Assembly (NCBI GenBank): GCA_958296445.1
Contig: OY282565.1
Coordinates: forward strand, 847,936 to 911,935
Length of the DNA: 64,000 nt
Direction of reading: 5' to 3'
Origin: an uncultured Dehalococcoidia bacterium
GTDB taxonomy: Bacteria > Chloroflexota > Dehalococcoidia > Lucifugimonadales > UBA3495
Under the pieces are notes generated by a model. That model searched no databases, had not been told where the DNA came from, and saw only the letters and a program-made list of their open reading frames with translations. The translations under genes were made by a program, and so were the position numbers. Each line of letters starts with the position of its first letter. The stretch's first letter is position 1. Below, piece after piece: positions 35,322-45,400 of this stretch.

Positions 35322-35334
35322 AGAATTGGATGGG

Positions 35335-36096
35335 TTATGGCAAAGGATGCGACCGCTGCTCCACATCAAATACGCCCATCAAAAATCCTATGAATGGCTT
35401 ATCATCCGCAGGAACCGATTCATACCACTCAGCGAGATAGTCTACAAAGGCAGAATCGGATTTAGGCAGGTAGCGGACAGCGTTCCACCCTTGGGGATGG
35501 GCTTCAAACAGGTTTAGCAACGAGAGAGATACCACGGCATTGTCCTCTCGCCTATACGCATCCTCTCTCAGTAGATTCTCTTTATCTCGCAACCACTCCG
35601 CAACCGTCAAGCCCGGCGGAAGTTGGCGGGTTGGGCGATTCACAAGCTCCTCGAAGTATTCATGCAATTCCCTTGCATAATCCTGCCAGTTAGGGAATGG
35701 CGGCCTCGTCTGCCAGAGATCAGCCATGCGTCGCAGTGTGAACAGAGATGCCAGTTCGCAGAGCGACTCTATGAACCACTTGTTAGGGTTGTTGTCAAAG
35801 CGGGAAATTTCTTCGTGTCCAGTCAGAACGTGACAAAGCTCGTGGGCAAACTGGTATGCGTATTGAGACCAGTACCTGCCTTGAGCCGTAAGCCGAACAG
35901 TGAATGGATCACCGACTACCGCGCCGTGAGTATAGCGGGTAAGCGGGTGTGGGGCATCAGGGTCTGAGCAGACCATGATGTCGCCATCAACGGGCCGTCT
36001 CAGGTATTGTACAATATGCGATTCTACGTCATTCAACAGTGTGATGACGTCGGGAGTTATACCGTTCTCCGAGTCTGGCGAAGCGTGTACAGTCAT
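35335..36096 (-). CDS. Zincin-like (HExxH) hypothetical protein
   Basis: 253 residues. FAHELCHVLTGHEE holds an HExxH zinc-peptidase motif and WFIESLCELASLF about 25 residues later could supply the third ligand Glu, as in gluzincins. The rest is helical with many Trp and Arg. No signal peptide, so it is intracellular. ATG 36096 has AGGGGG upstream. It is inside the accessory block between mgsB and mgsC, next to restriction-modification genes; whether it acts with them is unknown. Confidence 0.65.
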   Translation of the reverse strand: MTVHASPDSENGITPDVITLLNDVESHIVQYLRRPVDGDIMVCSDPDAPHPLTRYTHGAVVGDPFTVRLTAQGRYWSQYAYQFAHELCHVLTGHEEISRFDNNPNKWFIESLCELASLFTLRRMADLWQTRPPFPNWQDYARELHEYFEELVNRPTRQLPPGLTVAEWLRDKENLLREDAYRREDNAVVSLSLLNLFEAHPQGWNAVRYLPKSDSAFVDYLAEWYESVPADDKPFIGFLMGVFDVEQRSHPLP

Positions 36097-36149
36097 AGCT
36101 TTTCCCCCTGAATGAGTGCAAGACAAGATAGGATGATGGCCTATTTCCG

Positions 36150-37004
36150 TTAGCCAGGCAGCAACCCGGGGACAAACAACTCATCCGGCAGCCCGTTCAC
36201 CGCTGCGATGATGCTCTCGGAATCCGGCGGCGGTTCAACCAGCTCTTTGCTCACCCGGCTATGCAGGAAGCTGTGCATTTCCGTCAGCGGGCGGTTGTTT
36301 CGGATTTGGATGAAACCCACCTGCCGGTTTTCCGCCGTCTGGGGGGCGTTGGACTTGGAGCCAATCCGGTCAAATATAACCATCCCTCCAGAGCCGACGC
36401 GCTCGATTTTATCCTCGATAACTTCCTGATTGCCCCGTTCAATCAGACCCATTTCAACCCGGATGCGCCCGCGGCGGCTGGCGATTTCCACGTCTATCTC
36501 CCTGGGAACTTCGGCGTCCCGCTGCATATTAAGCCAGAAATCGGCGCCCTCCTCTAACCCAAGGATAGTAAGCCCGGCTCGCAGGAACGCTCTTTCCAGC
36601 GTTTTACCTGCGGACGACTTTCGGGAACCGCAGACAGTCAACGTAGCCGCTCCGGCCCAAATCATCAGCATCGCATCGTCAAAAGAGAAATCCGGGGAGT
36701 TTTCCGTAACTTCCTGGACGTGCCGGGCTATTTCCTCCAGATAATCAAGCCGGTCTTGCCTGCGTACGCCTAGATTCTGCGCTGTCTTGTTGGTCAGGCC
36801 CAGCAGCCACCAATGTAAATCCCCGTTCCCGTCAAATTCGGCGCGGGCGGCGGCCAGCCACTCGTCATATCCGGCATTGCCGGGCAAGCGCTGTCTGACT
36901 GCGATTAGCTGCCGGTAGGCGTCAAGAAGCTGGCTGCGCGTTTGCCCCTCCGTGTACAGGCGATAGTTGTATCCCTGGAACAGCGCCGCCACAATCTGCC
37001 GCAT
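36150..37004 (-). CDS. Probable type II restriction endonuclease (CfrBI-like?)
   Basis: 284 residues from ATG 37004. RIRVEMGLIERGNQEVIEDKIERV at about 205-230 looks like a nuclease core with Glu ... Glu-x-Asp-Lys, and GFIQIRNNRPL follows. It directly follows the DNA methyltransferase on the same strand (20 bp, or overlapping its end if a TTG at 37022 is used), the normal layout of a type II pair. The combination with an SPPY-type methylase recalls the CfrBI family, but that name is tentative. Confidence 0.6.
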   Translation of the reverse strand: MRQIVAALFQGYNYRLYTEGQTRSQLLDAYRQLIAVRQRLPGNAGYDEWLAAARAEFDGNGDLHWWLLGLTNKTAQNLGVRRQDRLDYLEEIARHVQEVTENSPDFSFDDAMLMIWAGAATLTVCGSRKSSAGKTLERAFLRAGLTILGLEEGADFWLNMQRDAEVPREIDVEIASRRGRIRVEMGLIERGNQEVIEDKIERVGSGGMVIFDRIGSKSNAPQTAENRQVGFIQIRNNRPLTEMHSFLHSRVSKELVEPPPDSESIIAAVNGLPDELFVPGLLPG

Positions 37005-37023
37005 CCCCGGCGCGGAGTTCAAG

Positions 37024-38190
37024 TCATACAGATTCGGCGTTATGGTCTGCGCTCCAGTAGTATTGAAGGTCGTCGAAGTCCACCGGGGGCGCCGAGGCCA
37101 ATTGTTGCAACTCCCGCCGCATAACATCGAAGTAATCCGGCCGCTTTTCGACAAGGATGAACCGGCGGCCCATACCGGCGGCCACCCGGCCCACGGTTCC
37201 GCTCCCGGCGAAAGGATCCAGCACGCTGTCGCCCTCAAAAGAGTAGTAGCGCAGAACGCGGCTGACCAGTTCGTCGGGAAACACGGCGGGATGGAGCGCG
37301 TGGTTGGACGGGGTTATGTCCCAAACATTGGTTTTGTCGTACTCCCCCAAGATGCGGGAACGCTCCAGCGCCTCCGGGTCGGGGTGATTGCGCAGGTTCC
37401 AGTCAATCAGCCGGCCGGTTTTCTTGCGGTACACCAGCACATACTCGGTCACGGTGACCGGCTTATACTGGAGCGGCTGGCGGTCTGCGGCAAAGCGGCG
37501 GCCCCGTCCCAGATGCAAGCCCGCCCCCTCGGGCTTGCGCCAGATAATGTCGTCAATAAACTCGAAGCCGATGCGGTCAAGAACCGGATGCAGGTCAAAG
37601 GGAATGGGCAGCCGCTTGCTGGCAGTGCTGCGGGAAGTCCGCCGCACCAGCACCGGCGACACGTTGACTATGAGGAAACGCCCCTCGGCCAGCGCGTCAT
37701 AACAGGCCGCGAAAGCCTCGCCCAAGAAGTCAAGGTATGACGGATAATCAACATACTCGGCGCATTCGGGCTTGGCGTTGAAATACGGGGGCGAAGTAAA
37801 AACCAACTGTGCGCTGCTGGCCGGAAACTCCGAAAGCACGGCCCTACAGTCGCCCAATATGACTTTATTGGGGACGGGCGGAAAGGAAATGCGGGACTTT
37901 TTCCCGTTCCGTACCGGATGTCCGTTGCGCCCAACCAGATTCAGCCGCTCGTCAACCATAGTAGGCGCGGGAGCGCGGACAATCGCGCCGTCGCGGTCAA
38001 TCTGAATTTCGCCAACGGGCTGGCCTGGCTCTTTGGCGGAAACCAAAGCAATCCGCCATCGCTCCAGCCGGTCGTCCCACTCCGGCAGCCCCAGAGAAAT
38101 GGCGGCGGCCAGCCGCCCGGGCAGCCATTCCTGAAGCCAGCCCTGGGCCAAACGCCGGGCGTCATCGGTAAGCAGTCTTGCGGCAGTCAT
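37024..38190 (-). CDS. Type II DNA methyltransferase, TSPPY type (probable N4-cytosine)
   Basis: 388 residues. TSPPYFNAK at 132-140 is catalytic motif IV and DPFAGSGTV at 325-333 is the AdoMet motif I, so the order is IV before I (beta class). TSPPY favours N4-cytosine, though N6-adenine members exist. The first ~105 residues are an extra helical/beta domain that may help bind DNA. It is the partner of the downstream endonuclease; the pair forms one unit in the accessory block inside the methylamine cluster. Confidence 0.88.
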   Translation of the reverse strand: MTAARLLTDDARRLAQGWLQEWLPGRLAAAISLGLPEWDDRLERWRIALVSAKEPGQPVGEIQIDRDGAIVRAPAPTMVDERLNLVGRNGHPVRNGKKSRISFPPVPNKVILGDCRAVLSEFPASSAQLVFTSPPYFNAKPECAEYVDYPSYLDFLGEAFAACYDALAEGRFLIVNVSPVLVRRTSRSTASKRLPIPFDLHPVLDRIGFEFIDDIIWRKPEGAGLHLGRGRRFAADRQPLQYKPVTVTEYVLVYRKKTGRLIDWNLRNHPDPEALERSRILGEYDKTNVWDITPSNHALHPAVFPDELVSRVLRYYSFEGDSVLDPFAGSGTVGRVAAGMGRRFILVEKRPDYFDVMRRELQQLASAPPVDFDDLQYYWSADHNAESV

Positions 38191-38360
38191 ATCCCCGTGG
38201 CCGGAACCCCCGTAATTCCCGGTATACTTGGCGGCATATTGAGCGCGGTGAGCGGCATTGTACGCAATTCGTTATACTGAGTACAACCGCCCAGCGTCAC
38301 AGCCATTCCCCAAACTGGACGGCGCGGCGCGGCCCTTAACCCGAAACGGAGCGGATAGAA

Positions 38361-38711
38361 ATGCAACCGAAAACGCCCGAAACGGCGGAACTGGAAGCCA
38401 CTTTCGCCGAGTTGGCGAAGCAGTGGATTAAAGAAACGGCCTTTCACTCCAACGATTATTTCATAGTCAATCATCCGGCATACCGGCAGATTATAGAAAT
38501 GGGAGAAGCCGCCCTACCGCTGATTTTCCGGGAAATGGAAATGAATGGGGGGCATTGGTTCTGGGCACTGCAAATCATCACCGGAGCAAACCCGGCGCCG
38601 GAAGAAGCATGGGGCAAGGTGGAAGGAGCGCCGGGTTGGATTCGGTATAAAGTCAGGGAAATTCAGAAGGCATGGCTGGAATGGGGTCGTGAACAAGGGT
38701 ATCGGTGGTAG
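38361..38711 (+). CDS. Small hypothetical protein upstream of the DUF7689 gene
   Basis: 116 residues, helical, with HPAYRQIIEMGEAALPLIFREM and WFWALQIITGANP. I recall this family as a frequent upstream neighbour of DUF7689 proteins, and its stop lies 3 bp before the next ATG, so they form a pair. No catalytic motif is evident. A two-gene toxin-antitoxin-like role is possible but unsupported. Confidence 0.6.
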   Translation: MQPKTPETAELEATFAELAKQWIKETAFHSNDYFIVNHPAYRQIIEMGEAALPLIFREMEMNGGHWFWALQIITGANPAPEEAWGKVEGAPGWIRYKVREIQKAWLEWGREQGYRW

Positions 38712-38714
38712 CGG

Positions 38715-38995
38715 ATGCTCCATGAGATAGAAAGGTTGTTCCCCAACTTGGCCGACTCCGGGTATGAAATCACCAGCGAAGCAACGGACGAATACAACTG
38801 CATCGCTTGGGCCGTAGGGGTTGCTGCCCCTTGGTGGGGCTATCAAAACCCGGGCGACCACTGGCCGCCGTCGCTCCCCCGCAATCAGAGAATCGAAACG
38901 GTGATGCAGTTGTTCGCCAATGAGGGCTACTCGGTTTGCGATAGCGACGCAAGAGAACCAGGCTACGAAAAAATTGCCCTATATGCCGATACTAA
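38715..38995 (+). pseudogene. DUF7689 gene, 5' fragment, broken by IS607-type insertion
   Basis: The first ~93 residues of a DUF7689 protein (YNCIAWAVG, ending KIALYADT). After position 38995 the frame runs into transposon sequence and ends at 39308 with unrelated residues. Joining to 40811 restores YADTNGQFTHVARQL and the rest of the domain, so the gene was intact before the insertion. Confidence 0.85.
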
Positions 38996-38999
38996 TTCG

Positions 39000-40190
39000 C
39001 TAACAAACGCCGACTGTTGCCAGTTGGCGGCTGTCGCCGATGCATCCCTGCCAGTGCCGACGCAGAGAGGGTATATCTCCCAAAGCCCGCAGGAATATCC
39101 CACGGGCGCCATTTATATCCCGGTCAAGCTCCACGCCGTCCGCGCCCCGTATCACGCGACGCCCGCCCAGATTGGCGATGATTTCGCCGCTCCAGCTGCA
39201 CGTCTTGCTGGTATAGGCTTCGTTGACCACCAGAACCTGCTTTCCGGCCTGCCACGCTTTCCAAGCCAAGAATTGCCTGAAGCGGAAATGGGCAAAGGTG
39301 AGCATTGAACGCACGGATTTGGCGCGTAGCTTTCGCGCCCCTCGCCGCGCCATATCCGAGGTCTCAAAGGCCGGAATCAGAATCAGGTCAAAGTTGTCCA
39401 CCAGCCAGCGGGCGGCTTGGTGGTGCAGCTCATCAACCAGATTCCCGATGCGGACGCGCATACGGTCGGCGGCGGCGTAGAGGTTGCGCTTGCGGAACCG
39501 CAGCTTTTCCAGCTTGGCGCGGGATAGCAGATTGTCCAGGTGAGCGCAAAGGCGTTGGATGCGCCCGAAGTCGCCTTGCCCGATGTGGCCTGCCGATGTT
39601 TCCGAAAAGAACGTCAGGAAGTTGCGGATTCCCGGGTCCAGCGCAACGACGCGCCCTTGGGTCTCGGTAACGCGCCGTTGCACCGGATAGGTCGCCGCCA
39701 AGTGGTATTGCCCGTTGTGCAGGGTTAGGCGGCTGTCGCCGTGAGCGGCGGGGATAGGTTCGGCCAGCCGTAGTTTTCCTAAAATCGTGCGGTATGCGCC
39801 CTGTTCGGATACGGCACTGCCGGGGATAAAGCAGCCTTGCCGGGGGGCTTTCCGGCTACGGAAGTTCGCTTCGGCCCAACCATCCCCAAGGCGCAGGCCG
39901 CGCTTTTTGTCTTGGGCCAGTTCCCGGTTGAATCGCTTGACGGCACTCATCGCCTTGCAGGCGTCGCGCACCCCGAAGCTGCGAATCTGGTACGGCGCGG
40001 CTTTCAGCCGGTCGGGGACGGCGTGGATGATGTCGGTCTTGATTCTTTTCCAGTTGGCGGCTTCGCCCGTGCGCTTCAGTCTGGCTATGGTTTCGTTGTA
40101 GCACCAGCGGGCGGCGTCAAACCATAGGCGTAGAATCCGGCGTTGTTCCAGTGTCGGATAGGCCCGAATCCGCCTTGATTGCGTCTTTGT
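39000..40190 (-). CDS. tnpB: TnpB, RNA-guided nuclease of the IS607 element
   Basis: About 395 residues. The N-terminal helical region starts RRIRAYPTLEQRRILRLWFDAARWCYNE in pieces typical of TnpB. RuvC-like residues are Asp in VALDPGIRNF, Glu in IPAFETSDMARR and Asp in LDRDINGARG. The zinc ribbon is degenerate: after TSKTC the text is SWSGE and the second Cys pair is missing, as in a known subgroup with LGG..R/K..I. The start is not clear (no ATG/GTG near residue 1; it overlaps tnpA), so 40190 is approximate. The stop lies within about 5 bp of the element edge. Confidence 0.85.
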   Translation of the reverse strand, partial: TKTQSRRIRAYPTLEQRRILRLWFDAARWCYNETIARLKRTGEAANWKRIKTDIIHAVPDRLKAAPYQIRSFGVRDACKAMSAVKRFNRELAQDKKRGLRLGDGWAEANFRSRKAPRQGCFIPGSAVSEQGAYRTILGKLRLAEPIPAAHGDSRLTLHNGQYHLAATYPVQRRVTETQGRVVALDPGIRNFLTFFSETSAGHIGQGDFGRIQRLCAHLDNLLSRAKLEKLRFRKRNLYAAADRMRVRIGNLVDELHHQAARWLVDNFDLILIPAFETSDMARRGARKLRAKSVRSMLTFAHFRFRQFLAWKAWQAGKQVLVVNEAYTSKTCSWSGEIIANLGGRRVIRGADGVELDRDINGARGIFLRALGDIPSLRRHWQGCIGDSRQLATVGVC

Positions 40191-40722
40191 AGCGGCGGAG
40201 TCCGTGCAGCCTGCAACTGAAAGTGTGCAGGATGGCGAGAATATCCTCGGTGAGTTCCTGTTCGGGGCTGTACTCTCGGTTGCCGAGAACCACGATTTGC
40301 CCGCCGTTGCGCTCAACGAGCCATTGGATAAGCTCGAATCCGAATCGGGCGAGCCGGTCGCGGTGGGCAACCACAACGCGGAGTTTATCTCCTCGGTGAA
40401 GTCGCTCCAGTAAGGCGACAAGTCCCTTGCGACGCCAGTTAAGCCCGCCGCCGGTGTCGGTGATGATGTCGGCGTCGGGGTATCTCCCCCGCATAAACTC
40501 AACCTGGCGTTGCAGGTCTTCCCGCTGCTTGGAGCTACTGACCCGGCAGTAGCAGACAAGGGTAGCGTCGGTTGATTCCCGGATGTAGGCGTCAACATCG
40601 TACCGGCGTTGCCCGGACGCTGTTTTGATTGACGGGATTCTGCCCTCATCTGCGTATCGCCTCAAGGTATTCTGGTGCAGGCCAAGCTGGGCGGCCGCTT
40701 TCCGGCCCGGTATGTATACCAC
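40117..40722 (-). CDS. tnpA: TnpA, IS607-type serine recombinase
   Basis: 201 residues. The N-terminal MerR-like helix-turn-helix (GRKAAAQLGLHQNTLRRYADEGRIPSIKT split over residues 6-34) is followed by the resolvase catalytic motif YCRVSSSKQ with Arg60 and Ser62, then HRDRLARFGFELI. It catalyses excision and integration of the element. Its 3' end overlaps the start of tnpB by about 70 bp. Confidence 0.92.
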   Translation of the reverse strand: MVYIPGRKAAAQLGLHQNTLRRYADEGRIPSIKTASGQRRYDVDAYIRESTDATLVCYCRVSSSKQREDLQRQVEFMRGRYPDADIITDTGGGLNWRRKGLVALLERLHRGDKLRVVVAHRDRLARFGFELIQWLVERNGGQIVVLGNREYSPEQELTEDILAILHTFSCRLHGLRRYKDAIKADSGLSDTGTTPDSTPMV

Positions 40723-40810
40723 GCCGCGCCCCCACTTCAGGATATTCCGCCCATTGTAGCACCTTCGTTAGCGTTTGTGAATCAACCCGCGCCTAAACGA
40801 CAACCTTTGT

Positions 40811-40973
40811 CGGCCAGTTTACCCACGTGGCAAGGCAGCTAGAGGATGGGCAATGGACCAGCAAGTTGGGCAATCGAGAAGACATCACCCACCCGTCGCC
40901 GGCAAGCCTGGCCGGGGGCTTTTACGGCCACGTGCATTGCGTAATGCGCCGCCCATCGCCACCCGCCGGGTAG
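40811..40973 (+). pseudogene. DUF7689 gene, 3' fragment
   Basis: Reads NGQFTHVARQLEDGQWTSKL and on to GNREDITHP ... GGFYGHVHCVMRRP before TAG 40971-40973, the characteristic end of DUF7689 proteins. It has no start of its own. Confidence 0.85.
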
Positions 40974-41073
40974 CGGGAAAAGAGCCGCGACGCCCCCCTT
41001 TCGCCAACCGGCCAATTTCAAGATATAATCCCCCGGCAATCATTCCCCAAAAACATTCCGGGAGGCCCGCGTT

Positions 41074-42375
41074 ATGGTTATGAACAGCAGCCAGATATGG
41101 TCTCCCTGGGTTATGGAAGACATCCACGCCAAGGCCGAGCTGGGCCGCTACCGCATCCGCGGCTTCTCCTCCTTCCAGAAGGTCACCCACTTCGACGACC
41201 TCACCTTTCTCTCCACCGGGCTGACCCGGTTCCCCCTAGAGGGCTACAAGGAACGCTGCAACACCCGCACCGTCATCGGCGCACGCCACGCCGAAAACCC
41301 GCTGATTCTGGAAACGCCGGTATACATCAGCGGCATGAGCTACGGCGCCCTGTCGGCCAACGCCAAAATCGCCCTCGGCAAGGCCGCCGCTATGGTCGGC
41401 TCCGCCAGCTGCACCGGCGACGGCGGGATGCTGCCCGGCGAGCGGGACGCCGCCGAAAAGCTGATTTACCAAGTGCTGCCCAGCCGCTACGGGTTCAACC
41501 CTCACCACCTAGCCCAGGCCCAGGCCATCGAAATCGTCGTCGGGCAGGGCGCCAAGCCCGGCACCGGCGGAATGCTGATGGGCGTCAAGGTGCAAGACGA
41601 CATAGCCGAAATGCGCGACCTCCCCCTCGGCATAGACCAGCGCAGCCCGGCCCGCCATCCCGACTGGCTCGGCCCCGACGACTTGGCAGTCAAAATCGAG
41701 CAACTGCGCGAAGCCACCGACTGGCGCCTGCCGGTTCACGTAAAGCTCGGCGCCTGCCGGGTGGACGACGACGTAAAGCTGGCCGCCAAAGCCGGGGCCG
41801 ACGCTATCGTCATAGACAGTATGCTGGCCGGCACCGGCGCCTCCGCCGAAGTCCTGCTGGAGCATAGCGGCATCCCCACCGTGCCCGCCATCGTTATTGC
41901 CCGCGAAGCCCTGCGCGAGCTGGGGCTGTACGGCCATGTCAGCCTCATCGCCTCCGGCGGCATACGCAGCGGGGCCGACGCCGCCAAGGCCCTGGCCCTA
42001 GGCGCCGACGCCGTCGCCATCGGCCTAGGCGCCCTGATTTCCCTCAACTGCAACAAGGAAATCCCCGAAAGCAATTTCCAAGAAGAAGTCGGCGTTCCCG
42101 CCGGTTACTGCCGTTTCTGCCACACCGGCAAATGCCCCGTAGGCATCGCCACCCAAAACCCGGAGCTGATGCGCCGCCTCGACCCCGACGAAGGCGCCGA
42201 GCGCGTAGCCAACTTCATCAACTCTATGACGATGGAAATGACCCTGCTAACCCGCTCCCTAGGCAAGGGCGACGTCCACAGCCTAGAACCCGAAGACCTA
42301 GCCGCCCTCACCCTAGAGGCGTCGGCAATGGCCCGCATCCCCCTAGTCGGAACCAACAAAATTTTCGGCTGGTAG
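41074..42375 (+). CDS. mgsC: N-methylglutamate synthase subunit C (FMN/Fe-S glutamate-synthase-like)
   Basis: A 433-residue FMN-barrel protein: PVYISGMSYGALSANAKIA and GAKPGTGGMLMG are FMN- and substrate-binding motifs of the glutamate synthase central domain, ASGGIRSGADAAKALALGADAVAIG is the phosphate-binding end, and YCRFCHTGKCPVGIATQ carries the three cysteines of a 3Fe-4S cluster. As the synthase subunit it would transfer the methylamine group to form N-methylglutamate. ATG 41074 has GGGAGG upstream. It is separated from mgsA-mgsB by 5.9 kb of accessory DNA. Confidence 0.87.
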   Translation: MVMNSSQIWSPWVMEDIHAKAELGRYRIRGFSSFQKVTHFDDLTFLSTGLTRFPLEGYKERCNTRTVIGARHAENPLILETPVYISGMSYGALSANAKIALGKAAAMVGSASCTGDGGMLPGERDAAEKLIYQVLPSRYGFNPHHLAQAQAIEIVVGQGAKPGTGGMLMGVKVQDDIAEMRDLPLGIDQRSPARHPDWLGPDDLAVKIEQLREATDWRLPVHVKLGACRVDDDVKLAAKAGADAIVIDSMLAGTGASAEVLLEHSGIPTVPAIVIAREALRELGLYGHVSLIASGGIRSGADAAKALALGADAVAIGLGALISLNCNKEIPESNFQEEVGVPAGYCRFCHTGKCPVGIATQNPELMRRLDPDEGAERVANFINSMTMEMTLLTRSLGKGDVHSLEPEDLAALTLEASAMARIPLVGTNKIFGW

Positions 42376-42410
42376 CCCGGCAAAAATCGGCGGAAAAAAG
42401 CGGCGGATAT

Positions 42411-45400
42411 ATGCCTGATTACCCCCACATACAGCAATACTACGAAGACAAGCAGCGGCTGATTGACTACGGCGGTTCCGACAACGAGCAGAGCATCCGC
42501 GCCGCCTTTCAGACCTGCTTGGCGGCCTACGCCCGCGCCCACCGGGAAAACCTGGAGCTGGTGCCGGAACTGCCCACCACCCGCGGCGTCCGGCCCGACG
42601 GCACGGTCAAGGATTCTATGCGCCTAGCCCGGGGCTATTGGGAAGCCAAAGACCTGCACGACAACCTAGACGCCGAAATCCAAAAGAAATTTGCGAGCGG
42701 CTATCCCGACGACAACATAGTCTTTGAGAACTCCCGAACCGCCGTCCTGTTTCAGCGCGGCACCGTCGCTATGCGGGTTGATATGCGCCAGCCCGCCCAA
42801 CTGCACCGGCTGCTCCAGTCGTTCCTGAATTTCGTTACCCGGGAAGTCGAGGACTTTCGCCAAGCCTGGCAACAGTTCAAGAAAGACCTGCCCGACATCC
42901 TGGCCGCCCTGCGCGATGCCGTCCGAAACGCCGCCGAAAGCCTCGATTACCGCGCCGCCGCCGACAGCTTCCTTGAGCTTTGCCATCGCACCATCGGCCT
43001 AGAAGTGTCGGAATTTGACGTTCAGGAAATGCTGATTCAGCACATCCTGACCCGAGACATTTTCCTGCGCGTGTTCTCCGAAGAACAGTTCCATCAAGAA
43101 AACAACATCGCCCGGCAACTGGACGCCTTGGCCCAAACCTTTTTCACCGGCAGCCTGCGCCGCGAAACCGTCGGCGAACTGCTACCCTACTACGGCGCCA
43201 TCACCGCCGCCGCCGCCAACATCGCCGACTACCGCGAAAAACAGCACTTCCTCAAGGCAATCTACGAAGACTTTTATCAAACCTACAACCCCGCCGCCGC
43301 CGACCGCCTCGGCGTGGTCTACACCCCCGGCGAAGCGGTGGACTTCATCATCCGCGGCGCCGATTATCTGCTGCAAAAGCACTTCGGGCGCACCCTGGCC
43401 GACGACAACGTCCAGATCCTCGACCCGGCCACCGGCACCGGAACCTTTGTCACCAGCCTCATTGACTACCTGCCCGCCGACCGGCTGGAATACAAATATC
43501 TCAACGAAATCCACGCCAACGAAGTCGCCATACTCCCCTACTACATCGCCAACCTCAACATCGAATACAGCTACAAAGAGCGCACAGGCCGCTACCTAGA
43601 GTTTTCCAATCTCTGCTTTGTGGACACGCTGGATAATATGGGCTGGCAGCAATCCGGCGCCACCGGCGACGCAGTTCCGCGGCAGCCCGGCCTTGACTTG
43701 GGAGCCTTTTCCGAAGAAAACTGGCTTCGCCTGCAAGAGCAAAACGAAAAAACCATCAGTATCATCATCGGCAACCCGCCCTACAACGACAGTGCAACGC
43801 TATGGGGCGATGGCTCAGAAAACCGCGCCTATCCCGAAATTGACCAGCGCATCCACGATACTTACGTTGAGGAAAGCGACGCCCAAAAGACGCATCAATA
43901 TGATATGTACAAGCGGTTTATCCGCTGGGCGTCCGACAGGTTGGCCGATGATGGTATCATCGCGTTTATAACCAACCGTGCCTATCTTGACGCACTTCAA
44001 GACGATGGCTTTCGTAAAGTATCGCTGGACGAATTCAGCGATTTGTATGTTGTTGACTTGGGCGGCAATATACGGAAAAACGGGCGAGTGGGCAATATCT
44101 TTGGGATAATGACCGGAGTCGCCATCGGTTTCTTTGTCAGGCGCACTGCCCATCAAGGGCATGGGCTTCTCCATTACCACGCCCTAGAGGATGAACTGTC
44201 CGGCAAGAAAAAATTGGCGGAATTGAAGAAACTCAACGTTTCTGAAATTCCATTCCAAGATATTGTCTTTAACAAATATGGCACTTGGCTCAGTCGGTTT
44301 AGCAACCAGTTTGAGCAGCTAATGCCTCTTGCTGTGAAACAAACAAAGCTCGCCAAGAACGCCAACGATGAGCAAGCCGTATTTGGCTTTTGCTCCAACG
44401 CCACGAAGTCAAACCGCGATAATTGGGTGTATGACTTCGATGCTCGCAACTTGCAAGACAAAACACTGTTTTTTGTGGAATCCTACAACGAATTTCTGGA
44501 TAATGACGACAAATCATATAATCCAGTCATCAAATGGAGTAGCACGTTACAAGAAAGGTTTCGGCGCGGCGATCGGATTGTTTATTCCGAAACGAATCTC
44601 ATCCGGTTGCCATTCCGTCCGTTTGTTGCGAAGTATTACTTCGCTGAAGAAGCAATGAACGATAGGCTTACCCAAAACCATTACAGAATGTTTGGCGAAA
44701 ACTTGCGCCAACCCAATAAAGTTATCAACGTCTGTGTCAACGGTAAGGATTTCTATGTTTTGGCGACGGACAAATTGGTTGACTATCACTTTACCGGCGA
44801 CACCCAATGCCTGCCCCTTTACCGTTACACGTCCGGCGGCCAGAGGGTAAGCAACATCACCGATTGGGGATTGCGGAAGTTCCACGAACATTATGGCGAT
44901 GACAGCATCACCGCCGAGGATGTCTTTGCCTACGTTTATGCCGTGCTGCACGACCCGGCCTACCAGAGCAAATACGAAGTTGAGCTGCTGCTAGAGTTTC
45001 CGCGCCTGCCGCTGTATCAGGACTTCAGGGAATGGGCGCGGCTGGGCCGGGAACTGTTGGATTTGCACATCGGTTTTGAGTCCGCCGAACCCTGGCCCTT
45101 GGAGCGCGTAGAGAAATCCGGCACGGCGGGGCGGCCCATCCTGCGGCCCGACAAAGACCGCAACATCATCATCCTAGACAGAAAAACCACGCTTACCGGC
45201 ATTCCCGTGCGGGCGTGGTGGCACGAACTAGGCAATCGCTCTGCCCTAGAATGGGTGCTGGATCAGTACAAGGAACGCAAGCCCCGCGACCCTACCATAG
45301 CGGAGCGGTTCAACACCTACCGCTTCGCCGACCACAAAGAGCAGGTGATAGACCTGTTGCGCCGCGTCTGCACGGTGAGCGACAAAACAGTGCAGATTAC

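Larger units (their letters stand above)
38996..40810 (-). mobile_element. IS607-family element with tnpA and tnpB
   Basis: A 1.8-kb element bounded by the two halves of a DUF7689 gene. It contains a serine recombinase (tnpA) and tnpB in overlapping order on the minus strand. Short inverted words lie near the ends (ACAAACGC near 39005, GCGTTTGT near 40772). The boundaries were set by rejoining the interrupted reading frame, precise to a few bases. No target duplication is expected for this family. Confidence 0.85.
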
